A DNA stretch of 64,000 nucleotides from Sitta carolinensis (lineage: Eukaryota > Chordata > Aves > Passeriformes > Sittidae). The translations under genes were made by a program, and so were the position numbers. The stretch covers positions 11,767,234-11,831,233 of the forward strand of contig JAVUNC010000019.1 in NCBI GenBank assembly GCA_032173965.1, written 5' to 3'. Each line of letters opens with the position of its first letter. Within the stretch, counting starts at the first letter, position 1. Shown in pieces: positions 41,501 through 53,189 of this stretch. A model generated the notes under the pieces. It saw only the letters and a list, made by a program, of their open reading frames with translations, had not been told where the DNA came from and searched no databases.

Positions 41501-43110
41501 GACTCCCTTTGAACGTGGTCTCCTACCAAAATGAAGGACTGCACTCTGCTTTGCATTTCACAGAATTAGAAAAGACCAAGCTATTTTCTGCCTGCATCCT
41601 GCTTATGTAACTCACAGATGACGGCTGTGCAACCTCTGGCTGAGCCCTGGAAAATTTCCTTGTCGGTGAGTCAGGTGCTTGGCAAACAATCTGGCGCAGT
41701 GGGCTTGGAGATGAGATTGCAGGCAGAGGCACTACCTGGCTACCAGAGCCCAGTTCAAGGTCTCTTCATGGAACTTCTCCCTCCTAGAAGCTTGCTGATC
41801 ATCCTGGTCTTGTCATTGCCAAGTGTCCCTACTGTGCTGTATTAATTAATGCAAAGCATCCCCCTGGATTGCTCTGAAGCAGGAGAAAACCACAAGCCTG
41901 ACTTACCCAGAGATGTGGGTCAGCAAGGAAGGAGGAGAAGAGCCAGGCAAGAATGAGTCCGTGGCCTTTGCATTAATTTTATCCATAGAAATTCCATCAG
42001 GGTGTGAGGGGAGTGTTTAGTGCAGTGGGGCTGCAGAAGTGGGACTTGATAGGGAAACACAGAGTAACCCTTTGCAGTCCTCATTCTGAAACTTCATGCA
42101 GTCACCAGAACACTGTTGGGTTTGGGGGCTGTAAATCTTACTGAAAGCTGGAGTTCAGGACTGCACATGGTGCTGTAGGAGTAAAATTGAGAACGGGTTA
42201 GACCCAGGGATGAGGGAAAAAACTGAAACAGATGCAAAACTATCTCAGCTGTAAACCAGACTTCTTGTGGGTCAGCTGTCTTCTCCAGGAGCAGCAGATC
42301 CCAGTTTCCACCTCTTTGGAAATGTAACTGAGAGGAGCCAGGAGTTCTGTACCACCAAGTAGGTCCAGTCACTGCAGTGTCAAGGCTGGGACAATTGTGA
42401 GGTGCCCAAATCAGCCCATCTTACACCAGTCTGTGCAGGAAGGCCCTGTGGCAGCCCAGCTGTCAGAGCAGCACTTGGTTTGCTCATGCAAAGAGTCTGT
42501 TCACCAGACTGCAGTGGGAGGGGGACAGAAAGACTTTGCCACAGGGATGACCTGGTGACTAATGACTTTCATTGATCCTCTGCTTGCAGGAGAGAGCAAT
42601 CCATCATCTGCAGCTCCTGCAGGCTGTTCTGCTGAAGGCTTTAAGGAAGCAAACGTGAGATGTTACCCAAAAGCAGGGCTGTGTGAGCCCTCTGAACCTA
42701 ATGATGCTGTGCTCTCATGGGTGTATGAACGCGATGGTGCAGGAGATCCCAGCATCAGGGACTCTCTGGATGGCTTCTACAAAATGTATTGCAGAAAGCA
42801 GCTAGAGAGAAAGGATCCAATCTACGAGGCTGCCTCACGTTGTCTGTCACAGAAGATTTCAGAGCTGGAACAAAAGGATGGAACAAAATACATGTCACGT
42901 TGCCTGCAAATGGCACAGTTGGTCTTGAACAGAGATGGATGTAAGATCTTTCCAAACCACCCCACTTCTGCTTGCTTTTCAAAGCCAGCCCAAGGAGAAG
43001 TCGTGTTGGAAAACAGGACGAGGACACCCGGCCTCTCAGATGACATCCTTCAGTTCCTCTTGGAACAAACACAGGCAGAACGTAGCCCTGAGGGGTCACA
43101 CGAGAAGTGA
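11425..43110 (+). CDS. SHLD1: SHLD1, shieldin complex subunit 1 (spliced, two coding exons)
   Basis: Coding exons are 11425-11584 and 42590-43110. Exon one ends in phase 1 and the next supplies two bases, giving 226 residues plus stop; the human protein is about 205. Family motifs, recognised from memory of the human protein, appear in order: LDLPSVCDL near residue 20, SLDGFYKMY from about 112, CLSQKISEL in the middle, NRDGC at about 167, and [14 protein letters not shown] at about 200-213. The family role is as the small subunit that binds the SHLD2 OB-fold region in shieldin (SHLD1, SHLD2, SHLD3, REV7). Shieldin acts in the nucleus downstream of 53BP1-RIF1 to restrain end resection and favour end joining, including class-switch recombination. 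The start has a strong context (GACCATGG). The C-terminal half is the conserved part and the N-terminal half is low-complexity. Assignment is firm; the untranslated exon is not mapped. Confidence 0.93.
15750..17040. repeat. Candidate old LTR/endogenous-retrovirus-like repeat patch
   Basis: This is a composite block unlike its surroundings. Part one (about 15.76-16.03 kb), read on the minus strand, has an ATTGG box followed by a TATAAATAT box, as in an LTR U3. Part two (16.09-16.33 kb) is strongly G-rich on the + strand. Part three (about 16.66-17.0 kb) has a GTGATAAAAGG TATA-like box and purine-rich sequence that resembles, from memory only, dispersed passerine repeats. No intact retroviral gene, primer-binding site or target-site duplication was identified. 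A 99-codon proline-rich open frame at 16094-16393 (minus) has no recognised domain. Repeat status is an inference and needs a library comparison. Confidence 0.3.
21370..21430. repeat. 28-base direct duplication
   Basis: Bases 21370-21397 and 21403-21430 are the same 28-base sequence with one mismatch (TTGC versus TCGC), separated by five bases. The near identity suggests a fairly recent local duplication inside the SHLD1 intron. Confidence 0.9.
25040..25162. repeat. T/G-rich low-complexity tract with a 21-base T run
   Basis: About 120 bases consist almost only of T and G, with repeated GTTTG and GGTTT words, ending in 21 consecutive T (25138-25158). On the minus strand it reads as an A/C-rich poly-A-like tail, as might be left by a retrotransposed element, but no element body is recognisable next to it. 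Confidence 0.75.
40268..40440 (-). repeat. CR1 LINE 3' fragment
   Basis: On the + strand the block opens with ATCATAGAATGCTAATGGG and continues with wording typical of the reverse complement of avian CR1 3' ends: 'GGAGAGGGCCTTAAAA', then AACCCCCCTGCCACGGACAGG, then CTGGCTTTGAACACTCACAGG. The element is therefore in minus orientation with its 3' end at the left. It is 5' truncated, as most CR1 copies are, and carries no coding potential. It lies in SHLD1 intron 2. Confidence 0.85.
40688..40905 (-). repeat. Second CR1 LINE 3' fragment
   Basis: Visible CR1 landmarks in reverse-complement order are GTTGGAAAATACCTGTAAAA, ATTGAGTCCAACCATAAACC, CCTCCAGAGATGGCAACTCA, ACTGTTCCAGTGCTTGG and GAAATCTTTCCTAATATCCA. 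It is a different CR1 subfamily from the copy 250 bases to the left, since both begin again from a 3'-end sequence. They are thus two insertions in the same orientation. Confidence 0.85.
42590..43110 (+). CDS. SHLD1: SHLD1 last coding exon
   Basis: The exon follows the acceptor TGCTTGCAG ending at 42589. It starts with two bases that complete Gly54 and runs to TGA at 43108-43110, encoding residues 54-226. This exon carries the conserved C-terminal part of the protein. An internal GTAAGA within the Cys-Lys codons (about 42940) resembles a donor, but splicing there would remove the conserved [12 protein letters not shown] tail. Confidence 0.92.
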
Positions 43111-45159
43111 GCAAGACACTGCCTTGTTTCTGTCATCGAAGCTTTGCTTTCACTCCAGAGAGAGGTGACTTTCTTAGAAAGCCATTGCTCTCCAAACACC
43201 TCCTTCAGCACCAGATGCTCCATGCAGGGGTTCACCCACACCAGACCTTGCACCTTGCTCTCTGAAGGGCAGCACTGAAAAAGGAGTATCTGTGTAACTG
43301 CTTGGGATGTGTTGACTGATTGGGAGGGGTCATGCAGTGTTTACTGCTGGGACATCAAACATGATAATTTATACCTACCAGGCCTTTAAATTGGCCTGCA
43401 TCCTTACCCCAGGTTAACAGTGGTCCAGCCCAAATTCAGCTTCTGGGTGGGCATGGCTGTCCAGGTGCTGCTGGCTATAACAGACTGTTTGAATGACCCT
43501 GACTGTGCCCCAGCCCTACAGAGAGAAAGTTAGGATTCTGTTGTGTACATTTGCCTTCACGGGGTGCCTGTTAGCTCTGTGTTTTACCTGCAGACATATA
43601 ACCCCCACAGATCATAATTGCAATGCCAGGTAAGTTTTTCTGACAGAAAAAGTGTGTGCACATGAGAAAGAGAAAATACAGCTCTGAATATATTCTCTGA
43701 CAGTGCTTCTGTCTTGTTTACCTCCCCACCATCATCCCTCCCAAGAACCTTCAGTTCCTTTCTGACTTTCATGATGGTGCTAATGAGATCCCTGGGGAAT
43801 GTTCCCTTTAAAATGAAATAGATCTCTCTGAGCCCAAACAGGCTGATGTCAGTCAGCAACAGAGCAGTGAACCCACACACACAGCCACTCAAGGTTTCTG
43901 TCTTGGAAGCCTCCCGGCTCGGTGGCTTCTTTGTTGTTTTACTGCCTCTGCCAGGCAGATAAATGTCTTTGTGCATGTTTTCCACCCACTTGCCTGTCCA
44001 CTGAAAGAGCAGTTTGCTGTAGTGATGTTGCTTGCTGACTGGGGAGGCCATTCTCCAGCGTGGGTGTGAGCAAGGGAGCACAGAGTGCCAGAGGAAGAGA
44101 TGTGTTCAAGATGACAGCAGATGGGCAAAGGAGAAAGAAGGAAAGAAAGGGTGGTTGGGGTCTCAAAGGTCAGCATCAGTGTGGTTATCCAGTACAGCCA
44201 CAGTGCTCACACCAGTTCTGGTATTTGATTCCAGTGTTTGCCAGCCGAGCTGCTGCAACCTCACATCCCCTCCCTGTGCACACTGGCCAGATCTCAGAGT
44301 GGGTGTTTGTGTTCCTGCATGTCACATTCCCTGCTGCAGTCCCACATGGGGCTGCTATTCCTGCCTTGCTGCCCCTGGCAGATTGGCACAGCCTCTGTGC
44401 TCTGCAGGTGTTTCCAGCAAAGGTAATGGAAATTTGGCTGCTGCCTTCAGTCAGAGCAGGAGGAGGCCCAGCTGGCTGCGAGTTATGGCAAAGTCTTAGG
44501 ACTTGATGTAATCTCTCTTTGCAAATAGATTTATATTGGAAGTGCCTGGGTTTAGTTTCCTGTTCTTGAGTCATCATGGAACCACATTTGGCTTTGTGGT
44601 GGTCCTGTTTGGTGTGTTGCTTGCTTGCTTTTATGGCAGAGGTGTTGTACATGTGCTGGAGGGCTCGCAGAATATTGGAGCAGACCTTCAGCTGCTCCCC
44701 AGCATTATTCAAGTTAATGGTGCTGGAGGGAAAAAAAGGGTTGAGGATGCAGCATAATTTCTGTAATAGCAAACAAACCTACAGGTGCTTTGTATCAAAA
44801 TCCAGGTGAAAGCATCCTGCTGGCAAAAACTATAGAGAGTGGTAATATCAGCTAATTCAGCCACAGATACAGCTGGAAAAAGCAAACATGCTCCTGAGTG
44901 TGCTGTCAGTAATTACAGTAACATCTCTGGCCCTTCTGCCAGCTCAGACTGCTTAACCCCCACGGATCTGTCACAGCCACAAGGACGTTGGTATTGACAG
45001 ACGCAGGGAGATATTGCTAAGGATGGACAGGGAAGAAGGGAGGTCTTCAGTGTGAATCAGATGTTGTTGCTTTTAATTTTTGCCAGCATTTATGCTGTTC
45101 CACACTGTTAAATTAGTTGCTGTGCAAAACCTCTTAAATGCCATTTTAAGGGAAATAAA
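43111..45159 (+). other. SHLD1: SHLD1 3' UTR and flank (end uncertain)
   Basis: No further coding sequence follows the stop codon. The first canonical AATAAA that I find is at 45154-45159, with another at 45307-45312 inside a T/A-rich stretch. The UTR may be about 2 kb, or shorter if a variant signal is used; only transcript data can settle this. Confidence 0.4.
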
Positions 45160-45312
45160 CTCCCATGAAGAGAGAGATGGAGAAACCAGAGGTCTGCATC
45201 TGAATCCCTCTAGTTGCTGTATTTGGTTTGCTGATGAATTGGTCAGTGCTTTGGGTTAGCTCTAAAACCATATAGTCTCCTATTCAGACTTTTAAAAAAT
45301 TATTTTAATAAA
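45154..45312 (+). terminator. SHLD1: Candidate SHLD1 polyadenylation signals
   Basis: AATAAA hexamers lie at 45154-45159 and 45307-45312, the first canonical ones downstream of the SHLD1 stop codon. Assignment is by position only. Confidence 0.3.
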
Positions 45313-45319
45313 AAAAAAA

Positions 45320-48300
45320 GCCAAAGACGTGCAATTTCCACAAAGAAAGTTTGCAGAAAAATAAGAGGTTCCTGCTCTTTTGGAGAGACCTGCTGATGAT
45401 GATGTTTGAGACATCCCTGCTGGGTTTTGATGGAAGAGAAGAGAAGCTCAGAATGACAAAACATAGAAAAGGTGCCTGCTGGAAGAGCATGAAGAGAGAT
45501 ACTGGCAGAGAAGAGCATGAAACTGTTCAATTTTAAGGACCAACGTAGGCAGAACAGACTGGATGCAGCTGAAAAATTTGGATTATGACTCATATCTACA
45601 AATCTTGGCTGGCATCTTGCAGAGGACATGGTAATCTCTGTGCTGCTGAAACATGCAGTCTTTTGAGAAGTTTGCACCCCTCAGGATCAGGAGTGCTGCA
45701 GTTGGGTGCGCTGCTCACTTCCAGTGGATCATGGAAATGGCTGTCCATGGCTTCCTCAAGGTAAAAAGACAGTCTTTTTGCATGGCAAGTACCAAAAGTG
45801 GTATGAAGCCCTCACAGAAATGTCCTGTGTTCTGGCCATTTCCCCCCAGCCTTTACAATAATCTGAGAAACTGAGTTTATTCCTGAGAGGTGAAGTGCCT
45901 TCCTCTCTCCCTGGCTTTTGCACTTAGTTTTGACACTTCTGTGGTTTCAGCTCATCCCTATCTCCCCAACTTGCTGGCCTCCCCAGCACTGGTGGTTCTC
46001 ATCTCTGCTGGCAAAGGCAGCTGCTGTCACCTCTCTTTATCCCCCTGTGTGTGGAGGCTGCTTTAGCAAAGGCATTTGGGGGTGTACACTGCAGAACAAA
46101 TACAAGGTTTTTTATTTTCCTTCTGTTTGTTCAAGGCTCACAGCCAAGGAGCAGATCTCTGAGTCTAACTTAGGATAACAGCTGAAAATCTACATCACCC
46201 TTCAGGGCTCTGAGATCCTCAAGCAAAGTATGTAAGTGAAGTAAAGGATGAGGAGTCAGTTCCATAGACAAACAAGGGCAAGACAAACAAGGCCAAAATT
46301 GATCCCCCATTGCCAAGTAGGAGGAACACGGGACATGGTGGGAACCTGACATGGCCCAGGGGTTTCCCTGCTGTACAGCCCAGATCCAAATCCCACCCAA
46401 GGTCTGTTAGAGGTGTGTGTGCTTTGGGGTGGGTGTTTTGCCCCTGACCCTGCTGGTCCCTGCTCTGGAGCAGCACCCCCAGTGTGTCAGGAGTGCCCAT
46501 TGTCTGCAGGCACTTGAGCCCCTGCCCTTGCACACAGCCACTGGAGTGGGTCTGGGTCTGGCTGAGTGCTGCCTCCAGTGCCTTACAGAAATGCCAGAGC
46601 CAAGCTCTTCTGGCATCCTTGCTGCTGCTGTTAGGTCATTCCCTGCTCTGGGAGCTGCTCCAGGACGTTTGGTATCAATGGCCTCTCTGCTGCTTACTCC
46701 AACAGCACTTTTTTTTCCCTCCCACACGGCTGCTGGTGGGAGGTGCTGATTCATGCCAGCGACCTACCCAGTCCTGGAGCCCAAAGGCAGCCGGGGAGAG
46801 CTGAGCTCCTCCACAGGTGCTGAGACAGGCCCTCAGCAGGCCTCAGTGAAGTGACTGGAGACAGGGCTGTTTACACCAGCAGGGGATTTTTCCCCCGGAG
46901 TTTAAGGTGCTTTGGTATGCCTGGATATATGAGGACATACAGTTGTTAAAACTGGTATATGGCAGGCACTATACATCCTGTATAAATGTGGCTATTTCGT
47001 TACTGAGCGTTGGTGATTTTGTGTGGGGCATATATTTTCCCATAACACAGAAGTTCATTTTAAAATGTAGACTTTCCCTAATGACTGTTTTCCCACACAC
47101 ATCGATTAGACAACAACATATGCCAGCATTTCTTCCTTAAAAGTAAAATCTGGCACATAGCACACAGAGCATGAAATAATAAGATGTGATTAAAGCAGTA
47201 GCTGGAGCTAAGCAAAGCCAGAAAACTTGTAGCTGAAAGGTCAACCCTTTTTTTAAATTGCATTTGCAATGGCCTGTTTGTTTGCAGGTGCTGGGACTTG
47301 GGAGGGAAAGTCTTGTAATGAAAGACAACTGTCATAGAAAATTTCACCCTCAGTTCAATCCAAACAAACTTTCACTTGCATTGGAAGGTTGCTTCTTGTA
47401 ATGGGAAATGTCAGTCAGCCTTAGGGCAGGTATCACTTTCCAATGTTATCTGCGTTGCTGTGAGAGATGAACCAGGAATGGTGCTAAACGGGTGCTAAAA
47501 TCAGCAGCTCCCGGCCAGAAAAGCAGGATGATTCTGTAGTTAAGGATACTGAGGTGGGGATGCTGTGCCCTGCAACACATTTCCAGTGTGACTTCCACCA
47601 ATTAGTTTTTCCTAAGTTGCCAGCAGATGATTTTGAGTGCCTGAGAGCTTCAGAGAGAGAAAGAGCCGGGCATTTGTACTCACTCTCTAACAGCAATTCC
47701 CCTCAAACCCCTGCAGTTAGAGGTTCAAACAATAATAGAGATTTTGCACCTGTGGTCGAGGCCCCCCTGTTTAAGAAGCGACTCAGCACGTGTTTTGTGA
47801 GGCCAGCTTGGTTTTGATCCTTGCTTTTGTATCTTCCCTGGGTCTGACTGGTCCCTGAGACGAGCTGAGCACCTCGTGGTGAACGTGTGAGTGCAGACAA
47901 GTCCTGTGGCTGGGTTCTGTCTCTGGGAGTGTTAGTGCTGCCTGTCTGGTGTTCCAGAATAGACTAGTTTCACATGAATTACTAGGGGAAAACAAATCTT
48001 CTGGGATGATGAGACAGCGTGCTATTTTGAGGGCTGGGGAGTCTTTCCAAAGGCAGCAGTGAATTAGGTTGAAAATGCATTGGTGTGCTGGACAAGGGTC
48101 AGACTGATTCCTGTGCCGCTTCCTCCTGTTCCCATTGCCATGGGCTGCCTCTGCAGCTGATTTTTCCCAAAGCTAGGGCATGACACTGCAGGCTCAGTGT
48201 GCCTCACCTGGGTGCTGGCAAAGCCACCCATTATGGCTTGCTGTTTCTCATATGCAGGGTAGCAGGGTCTTCTTCAAGGTCTCTTTTCCTGCTTTTCTGG

Positions 48301-51300
48301 TTTGGATCACCTTCCCACCATCAGGGTTACTGACAAATTTACACAGATGGAGCATCTTCCTGGTGTTTTCATTTCCCAAGGCTGCTTTTAAGCTTAAGCC
48401 TTTTAAGCTTTTTTGATAAGCACACGGTGTTTCACACAAAGGGCCTAAAAGTCTTAAAATCAGGGTATACAGAAGGAAAAAGGATATTCTAAGGGGAAGA
48501 GATGCTAGCAAAATATCCTTCTGCATTTTGTAGGTTTTACCCTCTCTTTCCTGGGCTTTTTTACAATTGGGTTTTATTCTTTGTGCCAGTGGTGATTCAA
48601 AAAAAGGTGATGGAAAATTTCTTGGCGATTCCTTTTGCTGTGTGAATACTGCTGTCATAAAATAGATCTCTTAACACTGTTTTCAGTCTGCAATTATGTG
48701 CAAGGGCATAATTGGATTTTTTTTTTTTCAGTACATACATTGTTTAGTAATCAAAACTTTATTCTGAAATCATTACAGTCTGTTGCAGAAATTATATATT
48801 TTTATCTTACAAAATGGAAATTTGCCTCTGAAATTTCCATGAAGCTATCAACCACAGAACAATATTGTTCTCACCAAACAGAACCATTGCTGAGAGTCAA
48901 AGTGCTATAAATATTTAAAGAAATTAATTAGTAAATAAGCCAGAGTAGTGCCCCAGTCTTTAAATATTAAATGTAACATACACAGTTGACAAAAAGCAGG
49001 CAGAAACATTGAATGGGGCAATTTAATGGCCTAAATGTAATTATTTGCAGTGCAAAGGCAACTATTACAGTAATTTTTGCTTAATGACAAGCAGTACTCA
49101 AAATATGAAGGCTTAAGTCCACATTTCACTTGCTGAAAGAAATTTCTATCTTGTTTTATATTCTACTACAAGGGCCCCAGGGTTCACCAAGGTGGTTGAT
49201 TAACCATGTGACTAAAAAAAGGGCAGGGGGCCTTGGCAGGGATTGTTTCCTGAAGGGCTTGTCTGGGGCAGCACCTGGGTGTGCAGCTCAGCCGTGCCCA
49301 GCCTGCAGAGTGAGATGCTCCAGCAATCCAACTGCTCTCTGAGCATCAACTGCCCGGGAGCTGCAGTGCTCATCCTCCCAAAGCCAGCCCAGAGAGGCGT
49401 GTTGGCAGCTTTTGGGCACTGTTCATTGTCCAGGACTCCAGGTCTGGTCCAGCAGAGTGTTGGGGTGCTCTTACTTCCACCCCCGTGTAGAGGAGGAGGC
49501 GCCCGGGGCTGTGGAGTTTGCTTCTATTGTCAGCAAGGCAATTCGGTGACAGCTGAGGCCGGGAGAAGGTTTAGTCATAGCTGAATTTGTAAAGCCATGA
49601 CTAATTGTGTCTTGTGCCCCTGCTCAGGGTCCCAAAGCTGCATTTTAGCTGGATGAGCGATTCATCTGGAGTGGTCAGTTTTGACTTGGAGTTCAGCAGA
49701 TCATTTTCTGACAGACAATCAGGTGAGAAGTGGCAGCGCAGAAAAAATGAAGTCTTACGACTAAAAATCCCAGTGGTGCCTACATTATTAGGCAAATTCT
49801 AGCTTTCTCTTCTAGGAGGAAATGTGCCTGTTATTTCCCATCAGTATCATCTTTCCCATGGAGACGTTTACCAGTGGAATTGCAGGAGCTCACTTGCATT
49901 TCCTGTCTGGAGCAAGCAATGCCAGTGAGTTGCTGCTAGGGAAGGACCTAGCAAGTGGCACTTCATGCTGACTGCAGTATGGGAAAATTTCTCCTGGGCC
50001 CCAAAGTAGCCTGTCTAATCTGTCTATCTGTCTGTCTATCTATCTGTCTGTCTGTCTATCTATCTATCTTATCCATCCATCATTTTAAATTTATTTTTGT
50101 ATTGCAGGAAAAATCAGTTTTTCTGCCACCTGAGCTAACAAACCGAGAGAAGGATGGCTGGGGAGGGAGAGGTATGTGTAAGCAGCATATGGAAAAACGT
50201 TCTGTGGAAAATCTGGGATGTTGAAGAAATGGTTGTGTTTATACTTGGTCTTCCCTTTCTCACCTCTATTTTTGGTTTGGTTTTGTTTTGGGTTTGGTGG
50301 TTTCTTTTCCTTTGTTCTGTAGCCTTTGAGTGTATCCAGAAGCCCTGAGGATTTATATCAGGTAGCACAGGGCTTTTTCCAGAAGACCACAGCAGTCTAT
50401 GCACGTATTTTTCATATCACTTAACAGTTATGCCTTGCAGGCTTTTTTTAAACATCTTTTCAGTTGGCTTTATAATATTTGACATAATTTCTGTGGAATA
50501 GATATATCATTGAAAAATAGGAGCTGGAAGGATCCTGCATGGAAGACAAGAGGGTTACAAGTGAAGAAAAATTGGGGTTTTTTTATTTAAAGAAGACTAA
50601 GAAAGACAATTCAAGAAGAGTTGGACTGAACTTTTAAGGTTCTCAAGCAAAAATACCCTGTCAATTTTTTGGATATTTTTATGAAGAAAGCTTTTTGACA
50701 CTAAAGACTAGAAGTCAGTTTCTAGCAGCTGTTTCTGCACTGCCTAAGAGCATGTGACATGAACAAAACCCCACAGTGTGAGGTGCTATATAAATGCAGA
50801 AAAGAAAAAAAGAAAGATCCTTGCCCGTGCTACAGAAATCACCCATCCAAACCACACAGGGTCTCAGCTGCAGCTCACTTTGCTGGGCACTGGTGCCACG
50901 TGCTAAGGCCACAAGTGGCAACAGTCACATTTCACTTTTGTGGAAGAATGACCCAAAACTGTGTCAGCTGTGCAGCTCCATCCTCCCTTATGTTACAATG
51001 AGCACTGCCTGTGACAAGGTTTCTGAAAGGATTTTGGTTCTATTAGTGCAACTGGGTAGATGGTAGCCTTTAGATGCAATTGTCTTTCTCCAGATTCATC
51101 CTCTTAGCACCTCCTGAATGGAAGAGATGAGTTTGTTTATGAAATGGGCTGCAGTATTTTAAGGTCATGAAAACTAATTGGCATCCAAGAATGAAGATAA
51201 TCCCCACTAGCACATCTAATTAGAAGAGCAATCCTCATATTCCTCATGCAGTCTCCTCTCAATTTAGAAGGAGCTCAGGCACAGAAATTTGCTTGTCATC

Positions 51301-52900
51301 CTTTGAAGTTCCAACTTCTAGCATGAGCCAAATGTGTAATTTTTTAAAAGCATTTGTATTTGAGACAATCCCACAAGATAAATACTGTTTATTCATAGAG
51401 CAATGGATTGTCACAACATTGTGAGGCGTGGATGTCACTGCATTTGGAGTACTGACACATCTGAGAAAGGCGGTTGGGGTGTGCCACTCACAGCTGATCA
51501 AATGAAATGTGCCTTTGCCTGCAGTAATCCCGATTTAGTGCAGTCACAGCTCCCTCCTGATCTGCAGAGAAACTCACCCCAGCTGATACCTGGCTGTAAA
51601 AGTCTATGTGAAGTGATGCTACTTTGAAAATAGAGGCTGACTTAATTAACTGTGGGCAAGATGCTTGGATGCTCTGGTTTTCCAGTGTTGTCAGAAAAGT
51701 CTGTGGGATGCTGTTTTGGAATCCTACCCTGAAGACAGAGGTGGATATACTCCAGCCAGTTCTGTCCCTACTCCTGTCAGGGACCTCCTGCAACTCTTGC
51801 AAATCTTTGTAACCTCGAACCTGATGGACTCCAAAGGTGTGAAGGTGCTCCCTTGTAGACCCTGAAGTAACTGATGGCAAAACATGCTATTTATATGTCT
51901 GCAGAAGCAGAGAACACATAAAAGGGACTTAAAATTCTTTCTGATTAGCAGCTGATGAGGTAGAGGCCAGGCTGAATCCTCACACAGACAGGGAAGGGCA
52001 TGGGAGCCTTGGAGCCAGGGAAGTTTGTCAGTATTTGAAAGAGGCTCTTGACTTCCCAAAGCCAAAGCTGGAGATTTCCAAAGAAGCATCTGCCTGAGGA
52101 GATGGGGCTGGCATAGGCAGTACAGCAGCAGCATGCAGGAGGGGAGACCAGGAGATACTGCAGGTGGTTTGTCTTCCCTGGTGGCCAGGTGACTAAGTTG
52201 TGTTATTTTTCAGAAATTGTAAACTGAATGCAAGGTGAGCACGGGACTGGCTTTGCCTCCTGGTGTCTCCTCCAAGCTGTCTCCAGAAACAGGCTCTTCA
52301 AATGGAGCTGGAATTCCTGCCTCCATTAAGCACCGATGAAACTGCTGGTGAGTTTGATTGGAGTGCTGTACTGGTGTCCTGTTTTCTGTCTTTAAAGGCC
52401 GTAGCCTTTAAAGGTTGTAGCAGCCTGCCATTGTTAATGGACAATGGAATGGCACACAGAATGATAACGGAGGGAACTGCCAACTCGGTGTATAGATCCA
52501 TTGTCCTCCAGGAACACTGGTAATTAGAGGGCCATCTGCTTGGCTCTGAGGAGAAACAAAATAGAATACTGAAAATACAAGTAAGACTGGAGATGGCCCT
52601 CTGAGGGTTAATGAAAACCAAAAGGAGTTCTGGTCTTTGCCTAGCTCTGAAGGGAACCGTGTGGAACATTCAGACTTCCTCTGTGGAGACCTCGCTTTAG
52701 CTTGTCATTTAAGCTTTTTATTCCACTAAGAACTAATTGGGGCAGCGGGGGCTGTTAAAAGAAACGATGTAAAACTTGGTCCCTGTACACTTCCTCTGGC
52801 TCCCCAGAGCATCATCACAGTAAATATGAGGTTTGCCTGTGGAGATGGATGCTGAGAGCAGTGATTTCCCTGGTAGAACTCTTGGGGAATGCTGCGTGTC
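45320..52900. other. Intergenic region between SHLD1 and CHGB
   Basis: About 7.5 kb without a supported exon on either strand. Short open frames are at chance level and have no paired splice signals or recognisable domains. The only distinct structures are a tetranucleotide microsatellite at 50.01-50.08 kb and a near-palindrome rich in TTTTAAGCTT at about 48387-48411. Confidence 0.65.
50011..50082. repeat. TCTG/TCTA tetranucleotide microsatellite
   Basis: Directly visible: mixed TCTG and TCTA units over about 70 bases, ending in ATCC units. This kind of tract is usually length-polymorphic. Confidence 0.95.
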
Positions 52901-52970
52901 ATTCCCTCCCCAGGTGTCCTAAGTACTGGGATTACTTCCCAGTCATTCTCTGGGTCTGGGTGTACTGGAT

Positions 52971-53024
52971 AGGGGGTGGGGGGAGGCTGTGAGAGGAGGG
53001 AGCAGGGAGGGGAGGGGAAGGGAC
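52971..53024 (+). promoter_or_regulatory. CHGB: G-run cluster, potential G-quadruplex, upstream of CHGB
   Basis: At least six runs of three or more G occur within about 55 bases, with short A/T/C spacers, about 560-620 bases upstream of the CHGB start codon. The spacing fits the usual quadruplex pattern. A role in transcription is inference. Confidence 0.45.
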
Positions 53025-53189
53025 AGAAACCTTGCAGGAAGAAAAGGCTGCAGCAGCACCTGAAGAGGCTTTGATCGGAAAAGAACGTGGAAGCGCGGGG
53101 ATGATTTCTGCTGGAAGCTGTTTAAGAGGGATGGGTTACCGCACCTCCTGCCTTAGGCAGAGGGTCCGCTTCCTCTGACGGTGGGAAAC

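Larger units (their letters stand above)
11585..42589 (+). other. SHLD1: SHLD1 intron 2, about 31 kb
   Basis: The intron is bounded by a GTAACA donor and a TGCTTGCAG acceptor with matching phase 1. I found no internal exon, nested gene or RNA gene. Short open frames are at background level. It contains a candidate retroviral-type repeat patch (15.75-17.0 kb), a 28-base direct duplication (21.37 kb), a T/G-rich tract (25.0-25.2 kb), two CR1 fragments (40.3 and 40.7 kb), and AT-rich blocks with homeodomain or POU-like sites (29.4, 31.5 and 39.4 kb). The remainder is plain AT-rich intronic sequence. Confidence 0.85.

Noticed and set aside
42935..42945. GTAAGA donor-like site inside the last SHLD1 exon
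   Set aside because: Use of it would delete the conserved C-terminal motif; the open frame continues with good family similarity to the stop.
48381..48415. TTTTAAGCTT near-palindrome
   Set aside because: Short AT-rich inverted repeat of a kind common by chance; not followed by any associated element.
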